DNA of 64,000 nt from Mucilaginibacter sp. cycad4 (GTDB lineage Bacteria; Bacteroidota; Bacteroidia; Sphingobacteriales; Sphingobacteriaceae). The stretch lies in contig NZ_CP139559.1 of the NCBI RefSeq assembly GCF_034263275.1, positions 4,402,001 to 4,466,000 on the forward strand, given 5' to 3'. Each line of letters begins with the position of its first letter. The stretch's first letter is position 1. Shown one piece after another: positions 9,311-18,163 of this stretch. Position numbers and translations under genes: made by a program. Under the pieces are notes generated by a model. The model made no database searches and was not told the DNA's origin. It worked only from the letters and a program-made list of their open reading frames with translations.

Positions 9311-11485
9311 CTACATGGACATTGCCTGCTCTATATCATCATTTTTAGCTTGAGATAAGGATTTACCATTGAAGTCAACGGCCCTGTCAGCAGCGATACT
9401 TTTTCCCTTCCGCATATTTTGCCTACCCTTATGACGGTTGCGCTTGTTCTCTTGCCTACGCTGCTTCTTGCTCAGCGTTTTTTTACCTGGTTTAGGAACA
9501 TTGACCAGTAAAGCGGTTTCAGATGGTAAGTTATCACTGTCTCCATCCAGCTCAGCCAGTTCATTTTTGAGCAATTCTGCAATCTCCATCTTGATCTGAG
9601 TGTAGGTTTCTGTTACCATTTCCTCGCTAACATGGTCTATTACCGGAATGGGTTTAAATACGGCTTCTTCTTTTGCTATCGCCTCGTGGTTATTCTGTAT
9701 GGCACTATGGAACATTTTTAGACTAATCCTTTGTTCTGGATCATCCGCAACCATTCCTACAAACTCACCAGATGAAAGCGCGGCTATTTTTGAGGCGGGT
9801 ATAGCGTAATCCAATTGAGTTGCTTTGGATATAGACGTATCGCTGCTGTTAATGGTCAAACTGTTTTTATCCTGTACAATCTTGCCGAAATTGTCGGACA
9901 AGGTTTTAGCGGTATCACCGGTGACCTGGCCGCTGATGATATTGCCCACAATTCCCGTAATGACATCAGCCTGTTCCGAACCATAGTCTTTTTTGAGCTG
10001 ACTGAAATCCTGCACTGCTAAAGTAGTAGCCACCTTGTTACTACGAGCCGTAGCGATCAGGCTGTCTATGTTATTAAAAAAGATAGTTGGGAACTCGTCA
10101 AAGATCAGGCTGCTTTTTAGCTGGCCTTTGCGGTTGACCAGTTTGATCATGCGGGAAATATATAGGGATAATACCGCGCCGTAGATCTGCAGTTTTTGCG
10201 GGTTATTACCCATGCAGATAATTTTCGGTGCTGCTGGATTGTTGACATCCAACGTAAAATCATTACCGGACAGCACATAATACAATTGCGGTGAGGACAG
10301 CCTGGCCAAGCCGATCTTCGCACTGGCTACCTGGCCCTCTAACTGGGCTTTGGCATTGTTATTATAAGCGGATATAAAAGGATTGATCAGCGCCCTGATC
10401 TCCGGTTCTTTGAGCAATACAGAAAATAAGCTTTCATAATCGGCCTGCATCAATTCAATGACATGCGGTAGGGTACAGTATTTCCCATCTTCGTATTTAC
10501 GCAGATACCAGATAATAGCCGTGAGGAAGTTGATTGGACTTTCCACAAAGAAATCACCTTGTTTCTTGATCCATTCCCGGTTCAGTCCCAGCATAATGGT
10601 ACGGCTGGCTTCGGTCGCGTCGGTAATATCGTCCATACCTTGCGGATCAAGTGGATTACAACGGTGAGTATGGTTCAGGTCGTCAAAATTGATAATATAA
10701 AAGGCGGGCCTGATCTTATAATTCGTTTTGTATTGTAATAGCTTGTTATAAACGATCTTAGTCAGATCATCATACTTAAAATCATACAGAAACATCGAAA
10801 ACCCTTTTTTAATATGCTGGTCAATAATATGGCGAATGATGAAATAGGATTTACCGGCTCCCGGTGTGCCGGCAACTAACAGGCCCCGGAACGGATTGAT
10901 AAAATTGATCCAGGAATTACGTGTTTTTCCTTTTAGATTATATTTAGCAGGTAGGTTGATGGAGTACTCATTTTCCAACAGTCTTTCTTCCTGTGGGAAT
11001 GTTTCGTTCTCGGTATTGAAAATATCCTTGTTTAGCTCTTCTTTCAGCAAGCGGGATAAGTAAGTACCGCCTGTCAGGATCAGTAAATAGCCGGTACTGG
11101 TTAAGGCCATATAACCAATTGCAATGATGACCATATTTGTATGCAGACAAAAACACAATACACTGATCCAGTAGATCAGCAGGCCGCTGATCAAGTAGGC
11201 TATAATGTTGCGCCAGTTAATCCTTTCGTCCTTTTTGCCCTTTACCCCAATCAAAGAAATAGCCAGGCAAAGCAGCCCAGCCAGTTTGGGTTTGAGCATA
11301 TTGGTAAATAATCCTGTTTTGGCAATATTGGCGATGATACGTTCGGTAATAGTAGCCGTCCAGTGCCAATGCTCAAATGCTTTATGGCATGAGATATAAA
11401 AATGAATAGCTAAAATAAATATGCTTATCAGCCTGGTCAGGTCGACAATCTTTCTCAGTCCCTGGGTATCTTCACCTGTTTGCAT
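9311..11485 (-). CDS. Conjugative coupling protein (VirD4/TraG-type, Bacteroidota MobC-like)
   Basis: A 724-residue membrane ATPase that would link the relaxosome to a type IV secretion channel during mobilization. The N-terminus looks like the YWFCY domain of Bacteroidota MobC/TraG proteins, with hydrophobic segments near residues 16-33, 66-82, 95-115 and 118-140. The cytoplasmic motor follows, with Walker A GTPGAGKS at 206-213 and a Walker B-like LIFDEFPTIF near 460. The C-terminus is highly basic (KKTLSKKQRRQENKRNRHKGRQ is its core) and could bind DNA or the relaxosome. It lies downstream of the relaxase with a 63-base gap. No other conjugation genes are present, so the element would need a helper transfer system. 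Confidence 0.93.
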   Translation of the reverse strand: MQTGEDTQGLRKIVDLTRLISIFILAIHFYISCHKAFEHWHWTATITERIIANIAKTGLFTNMLKPKLAGLLCLAISLIGVKGKKDERINWRNIIAYLISGLLIYWISVLCFCLHTNMVIIAIGYMALTSTGYLLILTGGTYLSRLLKEELNKDIFNTENETFPQEERLLENEYSINLPAKYNLKGKTRNSWINFINPFRGLLVAGTPGAGKSYFIIRHIIDQHIKKGFSMFLYDFKYDDLTKIVYNKLLQYKTNYKIRPAFYIINFDDLNHTHRCNPLDPQGMDDITDATEASRTIMLGLNREWIKKQGDFFVESPINFLTAIIWYLRKYEDGKYCTLPHVIELMQADYESLFSVLLKEPEIRALINPFISAYNNNAKAQLEGQVASAKIGLARLSSPQLYYVLSGNDFTLDVNNPAAPKIICMGNNPQKLQIYGAVLSLYISRMIKLVNRKGQLKSSLIFDEFPTIFFNNIDSLIATARSNKVATTLAVQDFSQLKKDYGSEQADVITGIVGNIISGQVTGDTAKTLSDNFGKIVQDKNSLTINSSDTSISKATQLDYAIPASKIAALSSGEFVGMVADDPEQRISLKMFHSAIQNNHEAIAKEEAVFKPIPVIDHVSEEMVTETYTQIKMEIAELLKNELAELDGDSDNLPSETALLVNVPKPGKKTLSKKQRRQENKRNRHKGRQNMRKGKSIAADRAVDFNGKSLSQAKNDDIEQAMSM

Positions 11486-11548
11486 CAGCAGTCCTTTCTA
11501 ACTCCCCGATAGAGGAGACTTTTCTTAAATGATGGTTAATAATTTGTT

Positions 11549-12832
11549 TTATAAAGTCAGCCCCTGGTCTTGTGACTGTTCTCTGGATTGCTTCCTTTTC
11601 TTTTTGCGGGTAACACTCGGAGCTGCTTCCGGCTGATATTTGGTCAAGGCCAGCGCTAAATAATTCGTTTGTTCCGGCGGCTTGAGGTAAGTTTTAGGTT
11701 GTGATGCAATCTGATGTCGGATAGTTTTTATTGCCGGTTTTAATTCGATTTGCTGTGTGGGTTTAATTAGTTTGTCGGTTACACTTAGCCTTTCCATGAC
11801 GGCTTTAGCACTGTAGGCCTTGCCCAGGTCACTACCATTAAAAACTGTTTTGTTTTTGTTGTCTATATATGTCACTCCATAGGTAAAACCCTGCTCATTG
11901 ATATGGAATATCGCGTTGATGTTTTGCTTTTGTAGTTCGGCTATAAATGTTTTTTTGCTGATCACGGCATACGGCCTAAATACCTTTTCAATAGTTTCTT
12001 TTAGTGGCTCTTTATATTGCTTGCGTTTTCCGATGTTCTTGTTATACTCCTTTTCCAAATTGATTAAGGTCGGCTTATTATATATGGCACTGGCTTTAAT
12101 GGGTACACCTATCGGTTCGCCTTTTGGATTAACTATGCTGTACAATAAACCTTTGTGCTGGTACATCAAAGTATCTTCCTTACCTCGATTGGCAACAACG
12201 TTAAATTGTTTCAGTACTGCATTAAACTCTGCTAATGAGGTAAACTTGTAACTATCTATAACAGCGTTGATTATATTGGTGATGGCCCGCTTGGTCGGCA
12301 TTTTGCCATAAAGCGCTTTTTCAATATCGGCGGGTTTAATACCCAACGTATTACTCCATTGTCTGCCTTTAGCCTTAACTAAACCATATTCCTTTTCCAG
12401 TTCAATCCGGGCTGGTTCTGATAGTTTCCAGCCAATACCATGCGTATCAATACGGCTACCGTCGGGCTTAATATTGATGGTTGCAATATGGACATGAGCA
12501 TGTGCAGCATCATAATGTTTATAAACCAAATAGGGTTGGTCACCAAAACCAATCCTTTCCATATAGGACATCGTGATCTGCTGTAACTGTTCATTACTCA
12601 ATTTATCCTGCCCGTCAAAATTGAGTGTGATATGTACAGCATTGGTTTTTGTCCTGCTATTGAGCATGGTCAAATGGTCAAAACGCTGAAGCTTTTGTTC
12701 TAAACTGAACTGGTTAACATCGCCAGCAAAGCCGCTGGCCAATAATAAGTTGGCCTCACCAGCTATCACTTTGTTTTCATTATAGTGCAGTATACCTCTG
12801 ATATTCTTTCCGTTTACGAAGCGGGCAACCAT
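11549..12832 (-). CDS. Relaxase / mobilization nuclease (MobB-like)
   Basis: A 427-residue relaxase of the Relaxase/MobA_VirD2 fold that would nick oriT and stay bound to the 5' end of the transferred strand. The metal-binding histidine cluster is visible as HYDAAHAHVHI (about residues 106-116). The N-terminal ARFVNGKNIRGILHYNENKV is typical of Bacteroidota mobilization relaxases, and a candidate catalytic Tyr lies in the N-terminal region (Tyr17). The C-terminal half is a basic linker ending KKKRKQSREQSQ. Its start overlaps the 3' end of the accessory gene by 19 bases, indicating translational coupling. Confidence 0.92.
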   Translation of the reverse strand: MVARFVNGKNIRGILHYNENKVIAGEANLLLASGFAGDVNQFSLEQKLQRFDHLTMLNSRTKTNAVHITLNFDGQDKLSNEQLQQITMSYMERIGFGDQPYLVYKHYDAAHAHVHIATINIKPDGSRIDTHGIGWKLSEPARIELEKEYGLVKAKGRQWSNTLGIKPADIEKALYGKMPTKRAITNIINAVIDSYKFTSLAEFNAVLKQFNVVANRGKEDTLMYQHKGLLYSIVNPKGEPIGVPIKASAIYNKPTLINLEKEYNKNIGKRKQYKEPLKETIEKVFRPYAVISKKTFIAELQKQNINAIFHINEQGFTYGVTYIDNKNKTVFNGSDLGKAYSAKAVMERLSVTDKLIKPTQQIELKPAIKTIRHQIASQPKTYLKPPEQTNYLALALTKYQPEAAPSVTRKKKRKQSREQSQDQGLTL

Positions 12833-13233
12833 TTTTCTGCCAGGCGATTAATGATCGTTAATAGTTCTTCTACTTTATCACCGACCTGTTGATACAGCTT
12901 TGCGGTCTTTATAACATAAAAAGCTCGTTGTGTTTCCGAATTGCTCATATGGAAAAACTTGGTTTGCTGATTGATATTGATACCAATGGCTTTGAGTTCC
13001 TTTCTGATCAGGGCCATTTCTTCCATGGGGGCATTTAAAGACACGTCCCGGTAAAAGCAGTTGATCGGCTCATCAGAAAGGATCATACGGGTTACTTCGC
13101 CGATGCTTTGGCAACCGCTTTCATTCTGTATTTTTTCAAGCTTGTTCCAGGCGGCCTGTGTTATTCTTGTCCTGACCGGGCAGGTGAATAGTGTTTCCTG
13201 GTCTGCTGTTTTTTTCCTCGACATAGGATACAT
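12814..13233 (-). CDS. Relaxosome accessory DNA-binding protein (MobA-like)
   Basis: A 139-residue protein of the small mobilization family that binds oriT next to the nick site and recruits the relaxase. The segment VRTRITQAAWNKLEKI followed by a helical region resembles the ribbon-helix-helix start of these proteins, and the C-terminal part (KELKAIGININQQTKFFHM) is the conserved block of bacterial mobilization accessory proteins. Two starts are close together, ATG at 13233 and ATG at 13224 (MSRKKTADQ). The gene overlaps the relaxase start and lies directly downstream of the oriT-like hairpins, the standard arrangement. Confidence 0.85.
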   Translation of the reverse strand: MYPMSRKKTADQETLFTCPVRTRITQAAWNKLEKIQNESGCQSIGEVTRMILSDEPINCFYRDVSLNAPMEEMALIRKELKAIGININQQTKFFHMSNSETQRAFYVIKTAKLYQQVGDKVEELLTIINRLAEKWLPAS

Positions 13234-13247
13234 TTAATTGACTTCCA

Positions 13248-13341
13248 GACTTCGCGAGTTCCGAGCGAAGTCCCGACCGCAAGGACGGCAAGATGATTTT
13301 TGTGGACAAAAATCCATCTTGCTGCATTCTGACGAATGCAG
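13248..13341. other. oriT: Putative origin of transfer (oriT): three consecutive inverted repeats
   Basis: Three hairpins stand in a row just upstream of the accessory mobilization gene. IR1 has arms GACTTCGC (13248-13255) and GCGAAGTC (13265-13272). IR2 has arms 13290-13303 and 13306-13320, 14-15 bases with one bulged base and a GG loop. IR3 has arms CTGCATTC (13322-13329) and GAATGCAG (13334-13341). Dense inverted repeats beside a relaxosome operon are the usual form of oriT. The nick site itself cannot be identified from sequence, and the hairpins could also serve as an autoregulatory operator. Confidence 0.6.
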
Positions 13342-13924
13342 AACTGACCTACGAACGTGTTGTTTACTTCAGGTATATATGGTCAATTCTGACAAGACTC
13401 TTGGTTGCGTTCGTCGGCTTGTTCCGATCTGTTAAGCGGTATGAATGAGCGTAACAGTTTGCGGATCTTTTGTCGTGGTTCCTGCCGGATACGTTTGATC
13501 TTTGGGTAATAGGTGCCATTAAAGACTCGGCCGTTCAAGCCAGGTATTGTGTGCTGATTTTTCATGACTATCTGAATTGATAGTCAAAAATGGGGGAGTT
13601 TATTAGTTGCGGTTCGCAATTGAGGCGGTAGATACGAAAGATTTATATTCAATTATGAAATTCGCATTATTCATAAGTATTTGGAAGAGCCTCACACTTA
13701 CCAAAATATTGGTAATAACGCGCGCAACTATGTAGAATTCGCTTATATTCAAAACTGGATACAGTACCTGCAAAAAATAGAAGAAATACAACTCTATCAG
13801 GACTATTGAGAAGTGGATTGTTTGTTCCATTACCCGATATTCATATTTAATTATACGATTTGAAATGGTTATAATAAATAGTTATCTATTGTCGATTGTG
13901 CTTTATTGAAGGGCGAGCTAATTG
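13342..13924. other. Spacer between the mobilization module and the cargo operon
   Basis: About 580 bases without a confident gene. Two minus-strand frames deserve mention. The one at 13383-13565 has 60 codons and is strongly basic (KRIRQEPRQKIRKLLRS), and could be a small DNA-binding protein ahead of the mobilization operon. The one at 13603-13830 has 75 codons and is hydrophobic, without a clear signal. The base composition becomes clearly more AT-rich from about 13600 onward, marking the change from mobilization backbone to cargo. Confidence 0.35.
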
Positions 13925-14866
13925 CTAAAATCGTTCGGGATTTACTTTTCCTTGAAGACGTTCTTTGTCAGTCAAGATAATGGGCACCTCGTTATTTTTT
14001 AAAGCATCGACAAAATGGTGATTCATCCACAACACTTCTAATCGATTAAAGCTTTTTCCAGTAACGCCTTTTGTTGTTGTAGTAATAGTTTTTCGCTGCC
14101 ACCCATTTTGATCGGTTAACAATGAATTATATAATTCACTTTCATATCCACTTATGAAGATCATACATTTGGCCTTATTTGCCAGAGTTAAAAGTTTCTT
14201 ATGAAATGATTCATCGTTCGCATCTTTATTATATCCATTGGTTCTTTTCCCTAAATATGGAGGATCCAAATACACAAGTGTTGCCGGGCGATTGATGTAT
14301 TTATTGAGTATTTTAATCGCATCCTTATTTTCAATCCGAACGTCCTTTAACCTTTTTACTACCAATTTGAGCCTTTCCGGTAAATTGTTCCAGCGGTTAA
14401 CCCGGGCGTCATGTCCATTTCTTGAATAAGAATCCGAATAGGAAAACCCACCACGTTCCTCACCAAAAACGCCATTTATAGCCATCATTGACTGCACCAA
14501 GAATCTCCTTGCTTTTTCAAGGTCGCTTAATCCCTCTATTACGGATCTGGCATCAATTAACTCCTGTTCAGCATAGGGTGTTAGTTCGATTTGCTCACAT
14601 AAAGCAGCGCTGTTGTCCCTTAGTTGTTTAAAAAAGTTGACGATCTGATGGTCGAAGTCGTTTATAACTTCTATGGGAGCGGGCTTTTTTCTTAAAGTTA
14701 AAGCAGCGGAGCCACAAAATGCTTCCACCCAACAATTATGGGGGGGGAGATGCGTGCACAGTTGCAAAGCAATTTTATTTTTCGAGCCAAAATATCCAAA
14801 CGGTGCATTTACTTTTTTCATTTTGGCAACATCCTCAATTACAGTATCCATCTTCAATTCTATCAT
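13925..14866 (-). CDS. DNA adenine methyltransferase, Dam/MTase D12 type
   Basis: A 313-residue N6-adenine methyltransferase. The AdoMet site is seen as GYFGSKNKIA (motif X, about residues 24-33) and WVEAFCGSAAL (motif I, about 46-56); the catalytic motif IV is VYLDPPY, with DPPY near 201-204. A C-terminal NHHFVDAL...N segment completes the domain. The frame is open upstream to 14917, but the ATG at 14866 (MIELKMD) lies 4 bases after the helicase stop and fits an operon start; one more candidate is MDTVIED at 14851. It is the last gene of the four-gene operon. Its likely role is to mark element or host DNA; the target motif is unknown. No partner restriction endonuclease of a known type is adjacent. 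Confidence 0.92.
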   Translation of the reverse strand: MIELKMDTVIEDVAKMKKVNAPFGYFGSKNKIALQLCTHLPPHNCWVEAFCGSAALTLRKKPAPIEVINDFDHQIVNFFKQLRDNSAALCEQIELTPYAEQELIDARSVIEGLSDLEKARRFLVQSMMAINGVFGEERGGFSYSDSYSRNGHDARVNRWNNLPERLKLVVKRLKDVRIENKDAIKILNKYINRPATLVYLDPPYLGKRTNGYNKDANDESFHKKLLTLANKAKCMIFISGYESELYNSLLTDQNGWQRKTITTTTKGVTGKSFNRLEVLWMNHHFVDALKNNEVPIILTDKERLQGKVNPERF

Positions 14867-14870
14867 TCTG

Positions 14871-16754
14871 CTACAAAAATAACCTTTTGTACGCTTCGCT
14901 ATCTTCTTCCGGTTCAAACATGTCCAAAGAATATATTGGGTAATCTTCTTCGATAATCTCTAACATTTTAATTGTTTTCATATCAATATTTGCTTTGATA
15001 TCAATATCTACACTATTTTCATATTGTAAAAAATGATAAGTGGCTTCAATAAATTCGGAACCGCCGACACGATGTATGCGATCCAGCGACTGTAAATATT
15101 GAGCACAATTGTAACTTAGATCGTAATAAATAGCGTGATGGCAGGTCTTATGCAATGATATAGATTCAGCACATGCGGCAGGATTCGCTATCAAAATATC
15201 TAAGCCGCTATGCTCGTCGATAAACTGATCACGAATTTTTTCTCGCGTTTCTTCAACTTTAAAAGTACCATCCTCAACCGGGGTGCCGCCAAAAATTTTC
15301 TTACAGTTTAGCCCCAATTCCAGAAAATGTTTCTCTATCAGATTTAATGTGCCAATAAAATTAGACCATATTACAACCTTCTGTTTCTTCTTTTGTAAAA
15401 CCTTTACCTTAGAAGTTAATACTTTCAGCTTTGCGGGGAGCTCAATTTTATCGTATTGATTTATCAGGTATTTTATATCCGTTAAGTCTTCAAAAATCTT
15501 TTCGTCATAATCTTCAATCGCCGAATTAAGCAATTTTGGATATGAAACAGCTTGCCTAAGTCTGATAATTCGCCCTCGTCCCAGCTTGTTTATAATATCT
15601 ACATTTTTAAAGTATTCAGCTTTAGCATAGTCCTTGATTTTATTATAAATGGCATCATAAATCTTTCTCTCGATTTTCCCCATTTTAACTAAATCGGGCT
15701 GAAGAAATATTTGTGGCTTTAAGTTCAAGTCGCTCTTTCTAACTCTATAAAATAATGGCCCTATATATTGCTCTAATAATTCTTTTGCAGCTAGTGTATC
15801 TTTCCTCTCCTCGTTAATTTTAATCATGGTTTTATCAGGTGAGGGGATGGGGTGTTGATTAGGCCACAAAAAATCAAAAAGATTAAAAATATCTGTATAG
15901 CTTTTAGGCATAGGAGTACCGGTCAGCACACAGCGAAACTTTGCGCTTTGTGATTGCTGCAAAATAGCTTGTGCCCAGTTACCGTTGATTTGCTTAATAT
16001 AATGAGCCTCGTCAACTACTAAAAAGGCTTTGACATGGGATTGATTTAAAAATTGATTGACTTCGTTTTTGTCATATAAAGAAGTATGAAACGAAGTTAA
16101 ATACAACTCAGATGTAAGTTCAGGCGTATTAAAATATTGCTTTTTACGCGTATTCTTAACCCCTCCCGCCAATACGACATATTTAGGCTTCCGCCCCAAT
16201 GTTTCTTTGAATTCGTTTCTCCATGGTCCAAAACTTGAAGGCGGGCCAATGACAAATAACGTGTTTACTTTGCCCTCTGCTCTTAGTTTTTCATATACTG
16301 TTAGTACAACGGTTGTCTTACCGCTTCCTGGGACGGAAAAATTGGCCCCATTGCCAAGTATATATAAATGGTATGCGGCTTTAAGTTGATGAATTTTTAA
16401 ACTCCGTTGAATATTGCTGGTTACAAATTCACGAAATTCATCAAAATGAGCATAATTATAATCGCCTTGTTTAAAGCGCGATGCAGTATCTTTGATTAAA
16501 TCAAAATTCGACTTTAATACATCAAGTTCTTGCGAGTAAGTATTGGCATTATCTTTTAATTCATAACCAATCTCTTCATTATTAAAGTATTGGATAGTTT
16601 TTAAATAGGTTTGTTGATCCAGATTCTTTTGATATGTTTTTAATTCATTATCAAACACAAATCCCCAAAAAGAGAGCTGACTCTTCTCAATCGGTCCAAG
16701 TATATCAGTTGGATCGGCAATTACTATTTGGGAATTATCTAAATCAATGGTCAC
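14871..16754 (-). CDS. SNF2-type superfamily II helicase/translocase
   Basis: A 627-residue ATPase that would translocate on or remodel double-stranded DNA. Walker A is VPGSGKT with Lys146 in the phrase NGANFSVPGSGKTT; the DEAH box is at 248-251 (VVDEAHYIK), motif III is LTGTPMP (277-283), and motif VI is QSLDRIHRVGG (555-565), the SNF2 form of the arginine-finger helix. About 110 residues precede the motor and resemble no nuclease I know. A short acidic tail follows. It starts 2 bases after the stop of the ParB-like gene and its stop lies 4 bases before the methyltransferase start, so co-translation is likely. SNF2-like motors are frequent in restriction-like and other antiphage systems (DISARM, for example), but the partners here differ. 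Confidence 0.92.
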   Translation of the reverse strand: MTIDLDNSQIVIADPTDILGPIEKSQLSFWGFVFDNELKTYQKNLDQQTYLKTIQYFNNEEIGYELKDNANTYSQELDVLKSNFDLIKDTASRFKQGDYNYAHFDEFREFVTSNIQRSLKIHQLKAAYHLYILGNGANFSVPGSGKTTVVLTVYEKLRAEGKVNTLFVIGPPSSFGPWRNEFKETLGRKPKYVVLAGGVKNTRKKQYFNTPELTSELYLTSFHTSLYDKNEVNQFLNQSHVKAFLVVDEAHYIKQINGNWAQAILQQSQSAKFRCVLTGTPMPKSYTDIFNLFDFLWPNQHPIPSPDKTMIKINEERKDTLAAKELLEQYIGPLFYRVRKSDLNLKPQIFLQPDLVKMGKIERKIYDAIYNKIKDYAKAEYFKNVDIINKLGRGRIIRLRQAVSYPKLLNSAIEDYDEKIFEDLTDIKYLINQYDKIELPAKLKVLTSKVKVLQKKKQKVVIWSNFIGTLNLIEKHFLELGLNCKKIFGGTPVEDGTFKVEETREKIRDQFIDEHSGLDILIANPAACAESISLHKTCHHAIYYDLSYNCAQYLQSLDRIHRVGGSEFIEATYHFLQYENSVDIDIKANIDMKTIKMLEIIEEDYPIYSLDMFEPEEDSEAYKRLFL

Positions 16755-16756
16755 GA

Positions 16757-18160
16757 TTACTTTTGATTGAATTTACTTCCTAATTTGTTCTTAATCTTCT
16801 TAGCATCGAAAATTGCGTGCTCTATTTCATTTCCACGTAACTGTATGGCCTTACACAGCTTCATAGCGACATCAAGTTTGCTTAGTTCTATATTATCCAC
16901 AATCATATCAGAATGGTTTAATTTATCCAATGCAGCATTTAATAAACTTATTGGCGTATCATGTTCTTTTTTATGATCTAAAATTTCATACGCCTTTTTT
17001 ACATGCCAAATGATCTCTTTTCCATTCTTATTATTCCAAATTATATCTTTTGTTTTTTCATCTACTTCTTTACCCTCTTCATTTATGATATCGGTTTTTG
17101 GTAAATTAAAATCGATCTTCGTCAAAATAAATAACTCCTTTTTAACATTAGCATTACTTATCAATTTTGGAAAGTCACGCATAATTTGATGGGCCTTTTT
17201 ACCCAAACCATCAATTTCTCTTTTACGGATAATTTTAAATGCTACATTCTCAATTTTTCCAACCTCTTCTTCCTGTATGCCTAATTTAATCCTGTTCTTT
17301 TCATCATTCAGTTTTTTATAAACCAAATTATAGTAATCCAAGAACGCCTGCCAGCGCCCCTCACTATCACCCCTGCCTTCGGAAATCGTATTATAATGCC
17401 CTGGTCTGCCTAAATAGCTAAGATATTTGTCTATGCATTCCAGTGGTTTAATGTATTCCTCTTCAAAAGCGGCTCGTTGTTTCTTAAATTCAGCAGATGA
17501 TAATTCTGAATAATTAGGATCGTCACGTAATTGTTCTTCCAGTGACATTCCCATTTCCACTTTTCGTTTAATGGATAGTGCCTTGTCGAAATTGTAATAT
17601 TCAGCTTTACCTGTGCGCCTGTATTGATAACGATTCTCTAATTGTTCAATATCCAATAAGGTAGGTAATGGTTCGTTTTCATCTTCGCCCGGTAGAATAA
17701 CTACTTTCAAATATTTATACTTTTCATCGCCTTTATGCTTTTCAAGTAGATTAGTTAACACCATTTTCCTGCGATTTCCGTTGATCAAGAACCCATCAGC
17801 AGTAATAACAGCATACTCATCTTGGCCCTCTTTAACCAGAGTATTTGTAAGTTCAGCCGTAGGGCCGGGATCTTTTAATTCGAGGAATTTTCGCAGTAAC
17901 GATTGCCCGTATTCGGTAGATTCATTTATTACACCTTTACTATTTTCCCAGGTAATGACATCTGAGGCGATGCGCCCATTGTCTTTTCTGAAACGTAATA
18001 GTTCGATAGGAACTTTATAAGCTTTTCGGATCTTATGGACGACCTTATCATCTCTGAATGGAATCGGTTCGTTATTGGTTATTTCAATTCTACTATTTAG
18101 GATATCTTTTGCAAACTCCTTAATTAGCGGTCTCGGTTGATTTTTTGAAATATTTGTCAT
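16757..18160 (-). CDS. ParB/Srx-fold protein (ParB N-terminal-like domain)
   Basis: A 467-residue protein. An N-terminal ParB/sulfiredoxin-like domain is suggested by the AVITADGFLINGNRRKMVL segment (GNRR at 128-131, the position of the nucleotide-binding GxRR motif) and the ENRYQYRRTGKAEYYNF block just after it. The remaining 290 residues are helical and charged (repeated KIRKAY/KKAYEIL-like stretches) and match nothing I recognise. This fold ranges from chromosome-partition CTPases to nucleases and DNA-modification regulators. There is no ParA nearby, so partition is unlikely. It starts 3 bases after the stop of the phosphorylase-like gene and is followed 2 bases later by the helicase. I infer a DNA-recognition or nuclease role in the operon. 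Confidence 0.8.
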   Translation of the reverse strand: MTNISKNQPRPLIKEFAKDILNSRIEITNNEPIPFRDDKVVHKIRKAYKVPIELLRFRKDNGRIASDVITWENSKGVINESTEYGQSLLRKFLELKDPGPTAELTNTLVKEGQDEYAVITADGFLINGNRRKMVLTNLLEKHKGDEKYKYLKVVILPGEDENEPLPTLLDIEQLENRYQYRRTGKAEYYNFDKALSIKRKVEMGMSLEEQLRDDPNYSELSSAEFKKQRAAFEEEYIKPLECIDKYLSYLGRPGHYNTISEGRGDSEGRWQAFLDYYNLVYKKLNDEKNRIKLGIQEEEVGKIENVAFKIIRKREIDGLGKKAHQIMRDFPKLISNANVKKELFILTKIDFNLPKTDIINEEGKEVDEKTKDIIWNNKNGKEIIWHVKKAYEILDHKKEHDTPISLLNAALDKLNHSDMIVDNIELSKLDVAMKLCKAIQLRGNEIEHAIFDAKKIKNKLGSKFNQK

Positions 18161-18163
18161 AAC

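Noticed and set aside
14871..16754. Type III or type I restriction subunit
   Set aside because: The motor has the SNF2-type motif VI and no recognisable nuclease domain, and no specificity or Mod subunit is adjacent.
16757..18160. Chromosome or plasmid partition ParB
   Set aside because: No ParA gene or centromere-like repeats nearby, and the gene is locked between a phosphorylase-like and a helicase gene.
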